Shown one piece after another: positions 34,167 through 43,476 of a stretch of DNA of 64,000 bases. The stretch lies in the NCBI RefSeq assembly GCF_001613065.1, contig NZ_BDBQ01000062.1, positions 41,574-105,573 of the forward strand, written 5' to 3'. Under the pieces are notes generated by a model. That model worked only from the letters and a program-made list of their open reading frames with translations. It ran no database searches and was not told where the DNA came from. Made by a program: the position numbers and the translations under genes. Source of the stretch: Nocardia miyunensis NBRC 108239 (GTDB taxonomy: Bacteria; Actinomycetota; Actinomycetes; Mycobacteriales; Mycobacteriaceae). The number at the start of each line of letters is the position of its first letter. Positions within the stretch are counted from its first letter, which is position 1.

Positions 34167-34945
34167 CCGTCACCGAAACATCGAGCGCCACAATCGAATC
34201 CGGCTACACCTCGGATGAGATGATGGCGATCGCGGCCGCCCGCACACTCCGGGACAACGCCCGCTGCTTCGTCGGCATCGGGCTGCCCTCCACCGCGGCC
34301 AATCTCGCCCGCACCACGCACGCGCCCGGACTGGTGCTCGTCTACGAGTCGGGCACGCTCGGATCGAAACCGGATCGGCTGCCCGCCTCCATCGGCGACG
34401 GCGTCCTCGCCGAGACCGCCGACGCGGTGATCTCCGTGCCGGAGGTGTTCAACTACTGGTTGCAGCCGGGGCGCATCGACGTCGGGTTCCTCGGGGCGGC
34501 CCAGATCGACAAGTTCGGCAATATCAACACCACCGTCATCGGCGGCGATTACGCCGATCCGGCGGTCCGGTTGCCCGGCGCGGGTGGCGCGCCGGAGATC
34601 GCGGCCTCGTGCGGTGAGGTGTTCGTCGTCGTGCGGCAGTCGCGCCGGGCATTCGTCGACCGGGTCGATTTCATCACCTCGCTGGGCCACGGCCGCGGCA
34701 ACGGCGAGCGCCGCGCGCTCGGCCTGCACGGCGCGGGGCCGACGCTGGTGATCACCGACCTCGGTGTGTTGCGACCGGACGAGCGTGGCGAGCTGATCCT
34801 GACCGCGGTGCATCCCGGAATCACCGTCGATCAGGTTCGCGAGGCGACGGGCTGGGACCTGCGGGTGTCACCGGACCTGGAGACCACCGAACCGCCGACC
34901 GCCGCGGAACTGTCGACCCTGCGCGCACTGAAGGCGGCATCATGA
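34163..34945 (+). CDS. pcaJ: 3-Oxoadipate CoA-transferase, subunit B
   Basis: The 260-aa beta subunit contains the catalytic Glu62 in LVYESGTLG, plus CFVGIGLPSTAANLAR, VGFLGAAQIDKFGNINTTV and LPGAGGAPEIA, matching CatJ/PcaJ. With PcaI it moves CoA from succinyl-CoA to 3-oxoadipate. It overlaps both neighbours by ATGA, so pcaI, pcaJ and pcaF are translated as a coupled set. Confidence 0.93.
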   Translation: MTVTETSSATIESGYTSDEMMAIAAARTLRDNARCFVGIGLPSTAANLARTTHAPGLVLVYESGTLGSKPDRLPASIGDGVLAETADAVISVPEVFNYWLQPGRIDVGFLGAAQIDKFGNINTTVIGGDYADPAVRLPGAGGAPEIAASCGEVFVVVRQSRRAFVDRVDFITSLGHGRGNGERRALGLHGAGPTLVITDLGVLRPDERGELILTAVHPGITVDQVREATGWDLRVSPDLETTEPPTAAELSTLRALKAAS

Positions 34946-36123
34946 GCGACGCATTCCTCTACGACGGCATCCGCACCCCCTTCGGCCGGTTCGGCGGCGC
35001 GCTGAGCGGACAGCGTCCCGACGATCTCGCCGCGCACGTGCTGCGGGTACTCATCGACCGGACCGGCCTCGACCCGGCGACCGTGGACGAAGTGGTGCTC
35101 GGCGCGGCCAACCAGGCCGGTGAGGACAACCGCAACGTCGCGCGGATGGCTGCGCTGCTGGCGGGCTGGCCGACCAGCGTTCCCGGCACCACCGTGAACC
35201 GGCTCTGCGGTTCCAGCCTGGACGCGGTCATGCAGGGCTCGCGGCTGATCGAAACCGGTGACGCCGCAACGGTTGTCGCGGGCGGGGTGGAATCCATGAG
35301 CCGCGCGCCGTGGGTCGTGCCCAAGCCCGCCAAGGGTTTTCCGGCGGGTAACGAGACGCTGTACTCCACCACGCTGGGGTGGCGGCTGGTCAATCCCGCC
35401 ATGCCCGACCGGTGGACGGTATCGCTGGGCGAGAGCACCGAAATCCTCGCCGAGCGGTACGGCATCGACCGCGCGGCGCAGGACGAATTCGCCGCGCGCA
35501 GCCACCAGCTCACCGCGAAGGCATGGGACAGCGGGTTCTACGACGACCACGTAATTCCCGTGCCCGGAACCGAACTCGCCCGCGACGAATCGCTGCGCTC
35601 GGGCACGACCGTCGAGACGCTAGCTCGGCTGAAGCCCTCGTTCCGTCCCGACGGGACGGTCACCGCGGGTAACGCCTCACCGCTGAACGACGGTGCGTCA
35701 GCACTGCTGCTGGGCGACGAAAAGCTGTCCGAGCGAATCGGTTTCGCGCCACTGGCGCGAATCGCCGGACGGGGCGCGGCAGGCGTGGACCCGGACACAT
35801 TCGGCATCGGACCGGTCGAGGCCGCACGAATCGCGTTGCGGCGCGCCGGAATCGGCTGGGACGACCTGGGCGTCGTGGAACTCAACGAAGCCTTCGCCGC
35901 GCAATCGCTGGCCTGCCTGTCCGATTGGTCCGAACTGAACCCGGACATCGTCAACGTCAACGGCGGCGCGCTGGCCATCGGACATCCGCTCGGCGCATCC
36001 GGTGGGCGGATCGTCAATCAGCTCGCGCGCGAGATGCGGCGCAGCGGCAGCCGCTGGGGGCTCGCGGCACTGTGCATCGGCGTCGGTCAAGGGCTCGCCG
36101 TGGTTCTGGAAGCCACAGCGTGA
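34942..36123 (+). CDS. pcaF: 3-Oxoadipyl-CoA thiolase
   Basis: The 393-aa thiolase cleaves 3-oxoadipyl-CoA to succinyl-CoA and acetyl-CoA, the last step of the beta-ketoadipate pathway. Active-site residues are Cys89 (NRLCGSS), His348 (GHPLGASGG) and Cys378 (CIGVGQG). VGQG rather than GGGQG at the end is common in PcaF. Generic acetyl-CoA acetyltransferases look similar, but the operon with pcaIJ settles the role. Confidence 0.92.
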   Translation: MSDAFLYDGIRTPFGRFGGALSGQRPDDLAAHVLRVLIDRTGLDPATVDEVVLGAANQAGEDNRNVARMAALLAGWPTSVPGTTVNRLCGSSLDAVMQGSRLIETGDAATVVAGGVESMSRAPWVVPKPAKGFPAGNETLYSTTLGWRLVNPAMPDRWTVSLGESTEILAERYGIDRAAQDEFAARSHQLTAKAWDSGFYDDHVIPVPGTELARDESLRSGTTVETLARLKPSFRPDGTVTAGNASPLNDGASALLLGDEKLSERIGFAPLARIAGRGAAGVDPDTFGIGPVEAARIALRRAGIGWDDLGVVELNEAFAAQSLACLSDWSELNPDIVNVNGGALAIGHPLGASGGRIVNQLAREMRRSGSRWGLAALCIGVGQGLAVVLEATA

Positions 36124-36292
36124 CGACCCCCGTCCTCCTCGGAGCCTCCGACGCCGTCGATCCCGGGCCGGTGCGGATCCGGACACGTTACGGATCGAAT
36201 AGGCGAACCCGCGGTTGCGTTACCCTTGCTGTGCTCACCGCCCCCGGGCAGGACGCGGCACGGCAACCATCGGCCGAGGAGGACGGATAACC

Positions 36293-37108
36293 ATGGGGGA
36301 ACTCGACGGTCAGGTCGACGACGGTACCCGTGGCGCCCACTACGTGCAGTCGCTCGAACGCGGGCTCATGGTCATCAAGGCGTTCGGCGCCCGGACCCCG
36401 CAGTTGACGCTGTCCGATGTCGCCCGCGAGACCGGCCTCACCCGCGCCGCGGCCCGCCGCTTCCTGCTCACCCTCGCCGACCTCGGGTACGTCCGCACCG
36501 ACGGCAAGCACTTCTCGCTCACCGCCAAAGTGCTCGAGCTCGGCTATTCGTTCCTGTCCAGCATGACGCTGCCCGAAGTGGCACAGCCACATCTGGAACA
36601 GCTGTCGGCTCGGGTGCGGGAATCCAGTTCGGTCTCGGTGCTGAACGGTTCGGACGTGGTGTACGTCGCTCGTGTCGCGGCCTCCCGCATCATGACGGTC
36701 AGCATCAACATCGGCACCCGCTTCCCGGCCTACGCCACCTCCATGGGCCACGTCCTGCTGGCCGGACTACCGGCCCGCGAACTCGACGCCTACCTGCGCA
36801 CCACCCGGCTCGAACAGTTCACCCCCAAGACCATCACCGATCCGGCCACGCTGCGCGCCGAACTGCAAACCGTTCGCGCACAAGGTTATTCGCTCGTCGA
36901 CCAGGAACTCGAGGAGGGCCTCCGGTCCGTCGCGGCCCCCATCCACGACGCCTCCGGAGCCGTGATCGCAGCGGTGAACATCTCCACCCACGCCTCCCGC
37001 CGCACCGTAGAGGACATCCACACCAACCTGATTCCCCACCTGCACGCCGCGGCCACCGCCATCGAGCACGATGTGGCCACGGCGAAACCGGTCACCCGCC
37101 TCGGCTGA
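36293..37108 (+). CDS. pcaR: IclR-family transcriptional regulator, PcaR/PcaU-like
   Basis: The 271-aa protein has an N-terminal winged helix (VQSLERGLMVIKAFG, then LTLSDVARETGLTRAAARRF) and a C-terminal effector domain (SVSVLNGSDVVYVARV, GTRFPAYATSMGHVLLAG and GYSLVDQELEEGLRSVA), as in the PcaR/PcaU/PobR branch that senses 3-oxoadipate or protocatechuate. It lies 169 bp after pcaF with its own ATG and an AGGAGGA site. It is the obvious candidate to bind the TGTTCGCA-type palindromes at 32107-32306 (inference). Confidence 0.85.
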   Translation: MGELDGQVDDGTRGAHYVQSLERGLMVIKAFGARTPQLTLSDVARETGLTRAAARRFLLTLADLGYVRTDGKHFSLTAKVLELGYSFLSSMTLPEVAQPHLEQLSARVRESSSVSVLNGSDVVYVARVAASRIMTVSINIGTRFPAYATSMGHVLLAGLPARELDAYLRTTRLEQFTPKTITDPATLRAELQTVRAQGYSLVDQELEEGLRSVAAPIHDASGAVIAAVNISTHASRRTVEDIHTNLIPHLHAAATAIEHDVATAKPVTRLG

Positions 37109-37123
37109 GCGGCAGGTGGATGC

Positions 37124-38329
37124 TCAATGCACCACACACCCCGGGGCTTGCGGGTCGCCTGCGAAGCGGTCGGCGAGGAAGTTCAAAGCGCCCAAGGCTT
37201 CGCCCGCGGCGGCTCCGAGGTGCATCGGGAACAGCGAATGGATCGCGGTGAGGGTGGCGCCGTGCGCGCAGTAGGTATCGACGAGGGCGCTGTAGCCGGC
37301 GACGGGAATCTTGTCGTCGCTGACGCTGTGGTACAGGTACAGCGGGGTGTCGGGGGTGGTACGGCCGAGTTCATTGGGCTTGGCCGCGTTGCGAAAAGCC
37401 GGTTGCGCCAACAGGTTCGGGACCTTGGCCAAATCGTCGACGTGGATGTCGGAGAATTTCCGAGCCTGATCCGCACCGCACGCGGAGGTGCTCGCGGCGA
37501 GCAGCGCGCGGCGGCCCCGGTCGTTCAGCAGATCGGCCAACCGGGAGCCGGGTTCGTCGCGGGCCAGCCCGAGCAGGATCATGATCGCCCCCGCGTCGCC
37601 GTTGGCGCGTTGTGCCATGGCCGGGATATCGGTGGGGACCCCGCCGGCGCTGGTGCCGACGAATCGCACGTCCGGTGCGTATTCCCGGCGCAACTGCGTG
37701 GCCCACAGCGTGGCGAAGGCTCCGGCCGAGTATCCCCAGGAGCCGATGGGGCTCGCGGCATCGATGCCGGCCGGCCGGAAGGACCGTGCGGCCCGGATTC
37801 CGTCCAGGACGCCACGCCCGGAGGTCACGCCGTCGAAGAGCCGGGACTGCGGTCCTTCGTAATCGCTCACCACGACGGCCCATCCGCGGCGCAGCGCATC
37901 CGCGATGAACGGCGCATCCTGCATGACGCTCGCCGGGTCGGCGCCGCGCAGGGTGGACGACGGTGCGCACCGGGTGTCGAGACTGTTCTCGGGCACCTGG
38001 TACGAAAGCACCGGGCGCGGCCCGTTCCAGGGCACCGGCGGCGTCAGCACCGTGGTCACGTCCAGCTGCGGATGCTGTTCGGAATCGGTTGTGCGATAAC
38101 GTAATTGCCACGCCTTCACCGGTATCGGCAGACCGAGCAGCGAGATCGTCCGCGACCCGAGCACCGCGCCGTTCGGATGCGACGCCAGATCGGCGGGTGC
38201 GGCATAGAAGGGATCGTCATCGGGGGATGACACCGCGGCTCGCGCCATCGGCATCGACAACGCCGCCGGCAGCATGATCATGGCGAGCGTGAGGGTCGCA
38301 AGCCACAGCCGGCCGATCCGCCACCGCAT
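37124..38329 (-). CDS. Secreted lipase, LIP-family alpha/beta hydrolase
   Basis: The product (401 aa from ATG 38329) begins MRWRIGRLWLATLTLAMIML, a signal peptide ending near ARA, and continues as a secretory lipase of the LIP type: DDPFYAAPADLASHPNGAVL, VVVSDYEGPQSRLFDGV, nucleophile elbow GSWGYSAGAFATLWA, and a late LYLYHSVSDDKIPVAG carrying the Asp. It would hydrolyse triacylglycerols or esters outside the cell. In-frame ATGs at 38440 and 38500 would add 37 or 57 residues before the signal sequence, so 38329 is preferred, although the ribosome binding site is weak. Confidence 0.85.
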   Translation of the reverse strand: MRWRIGRLWLATLTLAMIMLPAALSMPMARAAVSSPDDDPFYAAPADLASHPNGAVLGSRTISLLGLPIPVKAWQLRYRTTDSEQHPQLDVTTVLTPPVPWNGPRPVLSYQVPENSLDTRCAPSSTLRGADPASVMQDAPFIADALRRGWAVVVSDYEGPQSRLFDGVTSGRGVLDGIRAARSFRPAGIDAASPIGSWGYSAGAFATLWATQLRREYAPDVRFVGTSAGGVPTDIPAMAQRANGDAGAIMILLGLARDEPGSRLADLLNDRGRRALLAASTSACGADQARKFSDIHVDDLAKVPNLLAQPAFRNAAKPNELGRTTPDTPLYLYHSVSDDKIPVAGYSALVDTYCAHGATLTAIHSLFPMHLGAAAGEALGALNFLADRFAGDPQAPGCVVH

Positions 38330-38875
38330 CACCGGTTGCCCGGGTGCGCCGTCGACCGGAAGGCCGAGCGCATCGGTGGCCGAACACGCTGTGCGGTAAG
38401 CATTTTCTCGATATGTCGACAACATGTGCCCGAATTCCATCGCGTCTCCCGCGTCCGCTTCTGCGGTGTGCAGGCACTCTGTGCCCGCATCAACCCGCAA
38501 ATGAGATTGGAATCACGGTAGCATAACGATTCGATATCGCAACGAAAAAGTTGCGGCAACTATCGATTCCCCGCGAAAAAGAGGACAGGGACCGCAGGGC
38601 CCAGCCGACACCGACGCTTGGCCATTTCAGGCAATTGCCTGGCATACGAAGATAATTCGCCGTCCAGCGATTCACACATGTTCGTTATCCCAACAAAACA
38701 TCACGTCAAAGCCTTAACCTCAACGTAACCGAGGCGAGCACGGATGACGCAACTGTAAATCTCCACCGCACTGGTCCGCCTCCAGCAAACGGCAGTAGTG
38801 TGCTGTTTCGTGACCTCGAAAAATGGCTGTGCGGAATCAGGGACGCGCACACGGAGGTCTCGATCAGGAGTTGCG
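38330..38875. other. Divergent intergenic region with AT-richer core
   Basis: Between the lipase and the tripeptidyl aminopeptidase-like gene lie about 545 bp. The stretch 38500-38760 is clearly AT-richer than the surroundings and should hold promoters for both genes. I see no conserved gene, repeat or clear operator here. The first 110-170 bp could be lipase coding if an earlier start is used. Confidence 0.4.
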
Positions 38876-40399
38876 ATGCCGATACTGTGGGTCCGATGGC
38901 TCGTACTGGCGGTCATATCCGCCGCCGCTTTCGCCACCGTGCCGGCGGGACGAGCAAGCGCCGATCCGGTCGATGACATCCCGCGTGGGCTGGAGTCGTT
39001 CTATCACCAGCAGTTGCACTGGAAGCCGTGTAACGACGCGACGCTCGACGGTGCGGGAGCGCAGTGCGCGGGCGTCGTGGTGCCGCTCGACTACAACCGA
39101 CCGGACGCACGCAAGCTGACCATCGCGATCTCGCGTATCCCGGCCACCGACCCGGCCCGCAGGCGCGGGATCATGCTGTCCAACCCTGGCGGTCCCGGCG
39201 GTCCGGGCCTGGGCATGATGGCCGATCTGCGAGATCGATTCACACCGGATGTCCGTGCCCGGTACGACCTGGTCGGCATGGACCCGCGTGGCATCGGCCG
39301 ATCGGACCGGATGAATTGTGCGCTGCCGCTGCCCACCATGCTGTTCTCGGCCGGTTTCGACACCTTCGGCTACGCGCGTGACGCCGGCCTGGCCGCCGCG
39401 TTCGCGGCTTCCTGTGTGACACCCGATCCCGAGAAGGCCCGGCTCATCACCACCCGCAATACCGCCCGAGACATGGATGTCATCCGCGGCGCATTCGGTG
39501 AACGCACCATCAACTATTTCGGCGACTCCTACGGCACCTACCTGGGCGCGGTCTACACGCAGATGTTCCCCCGGCACACTGACCGGATGGTGCTGGACAG
39601 CGCCCTCGACCCGGACCGCTACTGGCTCGGCGCGTACCAGGACATGGGCCCGGTCAACGAGGCAGCGCTCGACGACTGGGCGATCTGGGCGGCCCGCCGC
39701 GATGCCGACTACCACTTCGGCCGCACCGCACCGCAGGTCCGAGCCTTCGTCGAGGACATGATCCGGCGTGCCGCGTCGCATCCGGTCATCGGCAGCGGCT
39801 TCCTCATCGATGAGCACACCGTTCCGTTGATGCTGCTGTCGCTGCTGTCGAATCCGCGGAAGAACCCCACCCTCGCCGAGGCCGTGCGGACTGTGTCCGA
39901 CGCGGTGTCCGGGCTGCCCATCGACTTGGAACAACTGAAGGCGAAGATCAACGGTCCCGTTCCGCTGGAGGCTCCGGGCATGGCCGCGGTCCAGTGCGGC
40001 GACAAGGCCGCACCCCGAGATCCGGCCTGGTATCTCCGCAACATCGAAAACGTGCGAGCGACCCAACCGGTGTTCGGCGCGTTCGCCAACAACATCACCG
40101 CCTGCGCGTTCTGGCCGGACCCGATCGAGCCACCCACCGCCGTGCACAACTCGACACCAGCCCTGATCCTGCAGGCAACCCGGGATACCCGCACCGCGTA
40201 CTCGGAAGGCGTCGCACTGCACCACGACCTGACCGCGTCACGAATGGTCACACTGGCCGACACCCGCGTGCACGGCGTCCTCCACTCCGGCCTGAGCCAC
40301 TGCGTGACCGACGTCGTCGACACCTACCTCCGCGACGGCACCCTCCCCGCCACCGACCTCACCTGCCAACGCGACCCCAACTACCGCGACGACTACTGA
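38876..40399 (+). CDS. Secreted alpha/beta hydrolase, tripeptidyl aminopeptidase-like (SlpD/SlpE type)
   Basis: The 507-aa precursor has a signal peptide (VLAVISAAAFATVPAGRASA). The hydrolase fold has the oxyanion stretch LSNPGGPGGPG, LVGMDPRGIGRSD, the nucleophile elbow YFGDSYGTYLG, and a C-terminal TAP-like domain (PALILQATRDTRTAYSEG, then HGVLHSGLSHC with the His). Relatives in Streptomyces cut tripeptides or ester substrates outside the cell. ATG at 38876 has AGGAG 7 nt upstream. Cysteines in CNDATLDGAGAQC suggest a disulphide. Confidence 0.88.
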   Translation: MPILWVRWLVLAVISAAAFATVPAGRASADPVDDIPRGLESFYHQQLHWKPCNDATLDGAGAQCAGVVVPLDYNRPDARKLTIAISRIPATDPARRRGIMLSNPGGPGGPGLGMMADLRDRFTPDVRARYDLVGMDPRGIGRSDRMNCALPLPTMLFSAGFDTFGYARDAGLAAAFAASCVTPDPEKARLITTRNTARDMDVIRGAFGERTINYFGDSYGTYLGAVYTQMFPRHTDRMVLDSALDPDRYWLGAYQDMGPVNEAALDDWAIWAARRDADYHFGRTAPQVRAFVEDMIRRAASHPVIGSGFLIDEHTVPLMLLSLLSNPRKNPTLAEAVRTVSDAVSGLPIDLEQLKAKINGPVPLEAPGMAAVQCGDKAAPRDPAWYLRNIENVRATQPVFGAFANNITACAFWPDPIEPPTAVHNSTPALILQATRDTRTAYSEGVALHHDLTASRMVTLADTRVHGVLHSGLSHCVTDVVDTYLRDGTLPATDLTCQRDPNYRDDY

Positions 40400-40522
40400 G
40401 CCCGAAGCCGAGCAGCCTGGTAAATCCACTGCGGTAGAACAACTCGCAAAACCCGTTGGCGGGCGACGGCGGCCACTGCTAACCTTCCGGCAGCCGTGCA
40501 GGAGAACGAGGAGGTGGTACCC

Positions 40523-40576
40523 GTGAACGCAGTATCGATATGGGTGCTCCCCTCAGGGGTCACGGTCGGGCGATAG
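40523..40576 (+). CDS. Possible 17-aa leader peptide before alpha/beta hydrolase
   Basis: A GTG preceded by GAGGAGGTGG opens a 17-codon frame (MNAVSIWVLPSGVTVGR) ending 45 bp before the next gene's ATG. A stem-loop (CGGGAG/CTCCCG, 40583-40609) follows. No run of a regulatory amino acid is present, so function is doubtful. Confidence 0.25.
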   Translation: MNAVSIWVLPSGVTVGR

Positions 40577-40621
40577 GTCGTCCGGGAGCGCCGCTCGAGC
40601 GCACTCCCGAAAGGCACGACC

Positions 40622-41353
40622 ATGCAATTCATTTCCGAACAACGTCTCGGCGACGGCGTCCTCGAACGCGAATTCACCCTCGGCGAGATCCCCGGCATCC
40701 TGTGGACGCCCGAATCCGCATCCGCACCGACACCGCTGATCCTGGTCGGCCACCCCGGCGGACTGCACAAGATGTATCCGCGACTCGTGGGCCGGGCCCG
40801 GCACGCCGTGGCGGAGGGTTTCGCCGCGGCCACCATCGAACTCCCCGGGAGCGGTGACCGGCCCCGTTCCGACACCGCCGAACAGGCCAACGCCGACCTG
40901 CACCGGGCAATCGCGGCCCGCAAGCCCGTCGACGACGAGATCGTCGAACGGCTCGTCCTCCCGCTGGTCGAAAAGGCGGTCCCGGAATGGCGCGCCGCCC
41001 TGGACGCCCTCCTCGCGCTGCCCGAGATCGACGGCCCGGTCGGGTATTCGGGAGGGGTGATCGCCATCGGCACCCGGCTGGTGGTGGTCGAGCCGCGCAT
41101 CTCGGCCGCCGTTCTGTTCGCCGGGAGTTACGTGCCTCGCATCATGTTCGAGGAGGCTCGGCAGGTCACCATTCCGCTGCACGTCCTGCTGCAATGGGAC
41201 GACGAGGGAAACGACCGGCAACTGGCCCTGGACCTGTTCGACGCCTTCGGCTCCGAGGAGAAGACGCTGCACGCCAATATGGGCGGGCACACCGGCGTCC
41301 CGCAGTTCGCGGGGGAAGCCGGGAACCGGTTCTTCGCCCGGCACCTGAAGTGA
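40622..41353 (+). CDS. Alpha/beta hydrolase, dienelactone hydrolase-like
   Basis: The 243-aa cytoplasmic protein has an alpha/beta hydrolase core: PLILVGHPGGLHKMYPRL (oxyanion region), nucleophile elbow in VGYSGGVIAIG, AAVLFAGSYVP, and a C-terminal MGGHTGVPQF carrying the likely catalytic His. HVLLQWDDEGNDRQ supplies the acid. Substrate unknown. The ATG follows CCGAAAGGC. It converges on another hydrolase gene. Confidence 0.8.
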   Translation: MQFISEQRLGDGVLEREFTLGEIPGILWTPESASAPTPLILVGHPGGLHKMYPRLVGRARHAVAEGFAAATIELPGSGDRPRSDTAEQANADLHRAIAARKPVDDEIVERLVLPLVEKAVPEWRAALDALLALPEIDGPVGYSGGVIAIGTRLVVVEPRISAAVLFAGSYVPRIMFEEARQVTIPLHVLLQWDDEGNDRQLALDLFDAFGSEEKTLHANMGGHTGVPQFAGEAGNRFFARHLK

Positions 41354-41458
41354 GGCAGGCCCGCCGGACGGGCAGCAGCCGATAGGAGTCGGCCAGGACG
41401 CCGCTGATCGCGGACGAGTTCGGCCCGCCTCCTCAGCGGTGGTCGGCAGACGCACAAC

Positions 41459-41492
41459 CGCCCCGACCGGCCGGTACCGGCCGGTCGGGGCG
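41459..41492. terminator. Perfect 34-bp palindrome between convergent hydrolase genes
   Basis: The centre is GGCCGGT/ACCGGCC and the arms run out through CCCCGACC and GGTCGGGG with every base paired. It lies just after both stop codons and would form a very stable bidirectional hairpin. Confidence 0.75.
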
Positions 41493-41515
41493 TATCCGGC
41501 TTCACATCGTGCCCC

Positions 41516-42328
41516 TCAGAGTGAATGCCGATCGGCTGCGGCGGGATCTCCGCCGGTGCCGAACGGTATTTCCTGGAGGATCGAGGCGAGAGCGGCGGGC
41601 GCTTCCAGCGGTATGAGGTGGCCGCTGCCGGGGATGACACGCAGGTCCACGCTGTCCAGATACGGCAGGAGGTTGGCACGGAGCACCTCGACCGGCTCGA
41701 CTCGGTCGTGTTCACCGGCGACGACCAGTACGGGGACCGCGATATCACGAACTTCGCGAGTGATGTCCCGGGCGATCCCGTGCAGCGGCCACTCGGCACG
41801 GGCTACCGGATCGCCGGCCCTCGAATCGGCCACGATCTGGGCCTGAAGATCGACGTTCAGGGGCGTGGCGGTGAGGATGGTGTCGCGCGCCTCGGCCACG
41901 GCCTCGTCGGAGTCATAGGCGTGCGACAAGACTTGCTGATACTCGGGGGTGATGGCAGCGGAAGGCTCGGCCGGTCCCGACCCGACGAGGACGAGTCCAA
42001 CGAGTCCCGCGGGACGCGTGGCGGCAACGAGTTGCGCCACCTTGCCGCCCATGGAGTGTCCGACCAGGACGTAGTCGGTCACCCCGGCGTCGGCGACGAT
42101 CTCTTGCGTGTCGCTGGCGAGTTGTTCCAGGGTGTACGGGCCGGGCAGGTGGCGGGAGCGTCCCCAGCCACGGGATTCGATGCTCAGCGTGGCGCGGCCG
42201 GGAAGCCGGTCGATCACCGGTTTCCAGGTGCGCGCCGCTCCTCCCCAATAGTGAAGAAATACCAGCGTCGATCCGGCCCCGGGCCGGTGGTCATAGGCGG
42301 GTATGTGAGACGAGACGGCGAAGGCCAT
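41516..42328 (-). CDS. Alpha/beta hydrolase
   Basis: The 270-aa protein has a standard alpha/beta hydrolase fold: LVFLHYWGGAARTW (oxyanion, with HYWGG in place of the usual HGxG), SRGWGRSRHLPGPYTLEQLA, nucleophile Ser in LVGHSMGGKVAQL, Asp in VVAGEHDRVEPVE and His in PGSGHLIPLEAP. It could be an esterase, epoxide hydrolase or haloperoxidase-like enzyme. It is divergent from an AraC-type regulator 71 bp away, which probably controls it (inference). Confidence 0.88.
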   Translation of the reverse strand: MAFAVSSHIPAYDHRPGAGSTLVFLHYWGGAARTWKPVIDRLPGRATLSIESRGWGRSRHLPGPYTLEQLASDTQEIVADAGVTDYVLVGHSMGGKVAQLVAATRPAGLVGLVLVGSGPAEPSAAITPEYQQVLSHAYDSDEAVAEARDTILTATPLNVDLQAQIVADSRAGDPVARAEWPLHGIARDITREVRDIAVPVLVVAGEHDRVEPVEVLRANLLPYLDSVDLRVIPGSGHLIPLEAPAALASILQEIPFGTGGDPAAADRHSL

Positions 42329-42399
42329 ACGAATTCCTTGCTCTCAGTGGCATTTCCGATACTCGATTCCATCACTCCGGGCGTCCCGTAGGCATCGTC

Positions 42400-43260
42400 A
42401 TGAACGGACGCGGCATGGTTGAAAATGGACATATGATTCGGCAGCTCATCTATCGACCGCCACGGGAGACCCTTGCGCCGGTCGAGACGATGTCCTTCGC
42501 GACGTTGCGGCGGCTCAACGACGGCTGGACCCAGCGCGGTGATTTCCACGTGCTCGCGGTGGTCCGGCGCGGGCGCGGATGGGTGTCGATCGACTTCTCC
42601 GATCATCGGTTGGCGAGCAGAAGCGTCGTGTGGATCCGACCTGGTGTGGTGCACCGCTGGGAGAACATCGATGACCTCACGGGCGATCTGGTCCTGTTCG
42701 TGCCGACCCTGCCGATCACGCCAGGCAGCCGCGACCTGGCCGCCGACCCGCACGCCTCGGCCTGTTGGACCGCCACCGACGCACAGTGGCCGTTGATCAC
42801 GGCCGCGCTCGGGCATCTTCGTCTCGAGGCCGCGGCAGCGCACGACACCCGAACCACAGAACTCCTCGGCCTGCTGCTGTCCGCGCTGCTGCTACGCCTC
42901 AGCCCGCCTACCGACGCGGTCCGGACCGCGAACGATGTCTTTCAGCGGTTCCGCGACGCGGTGGAGGAGGAATTCCGGGTTCATCACGACGTCGCCTATT
43001 ACGCACGCCGACTCGGATACTCGCCGCGGACGTTGTCGCGCGGCGTCCATGCCGCGATCGGTCGTAGCGCCAAGGACTACCTCTGCGAGCGGCTCGTTCT
43101 GGAGGCCGAGCGGCTGCTGGCACACGATCGCCTGACCCCGGCCCGCTGCGGACAACGGCTGGGCTTCCCCGACGCATCGAACTTCTCAGCCTTCTTCCTG
43201 CGCGAAACCGGCGTACGTCCGGGTGCGTGGCAGACGGCAAACCTCACCGCCCGCCCTTGA
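42400..43260 (+). CDS. AraC-family transcriptional regulator
   Basis: The 286-aa protein has an N-terminal cupin-like effector domain (FHVLAVVRRGRGWVSIDFSD and VVWIRPGVVHRWENID) and a C-terminal pair of helix-turn-helix motifs (VAYYARRLGYSPRTLSRGVH and CGQRLGFPDASNFSAFFLRE). It faces the hydrolase at 42328 across 71 bp, a common regulator-target layout. ATG at 42433 (MIRQL) is an alternative start. Confidence 0.88.
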   Translation: MNGRGMVENGHMIRQLIYRPPRETLAPVETMSFATLRRLNDGWTQRGDFHVLAVVRRGRGWVSIDFSDHRLASRSVVWIRPGVVHRWENIDDLTGDLVLFVPTLPITPGSRDLAADPHASACWTATDAQWPLITAALGHLRLEAAAAHDTRTTELLGLLLSALLLRLSPPTDAVRTANDVFQRFRDAVEEEFRVHHDVAYYARRLGYSPRTLSRGVHAAIGRSAKDYLCERLVLEAERLLAHDRLTPARCGQRLGFPDASNFSAFFLRETGVRPGAWQTANLTARP

Positions 43261-43476
43261 CGCGAGTTTCCCGCCCGAACCGGCGTTTCAGACATCGCCG
43301 ACGACGATCCGTATTCTCCGATCCTCTGCCCATCCCGGCCGTCACGCTCCCGCGCCACCGAGCGACGCTGGGCCTGCGCATCGAATCGACTGCGGCGCAG
43401 GAGATTTCGCTCTCGCATATCGCGCGCCGCCGCGCTCGGACCGTGGACGATCGCGTCGAGGTGTGCGTCCTGATCA

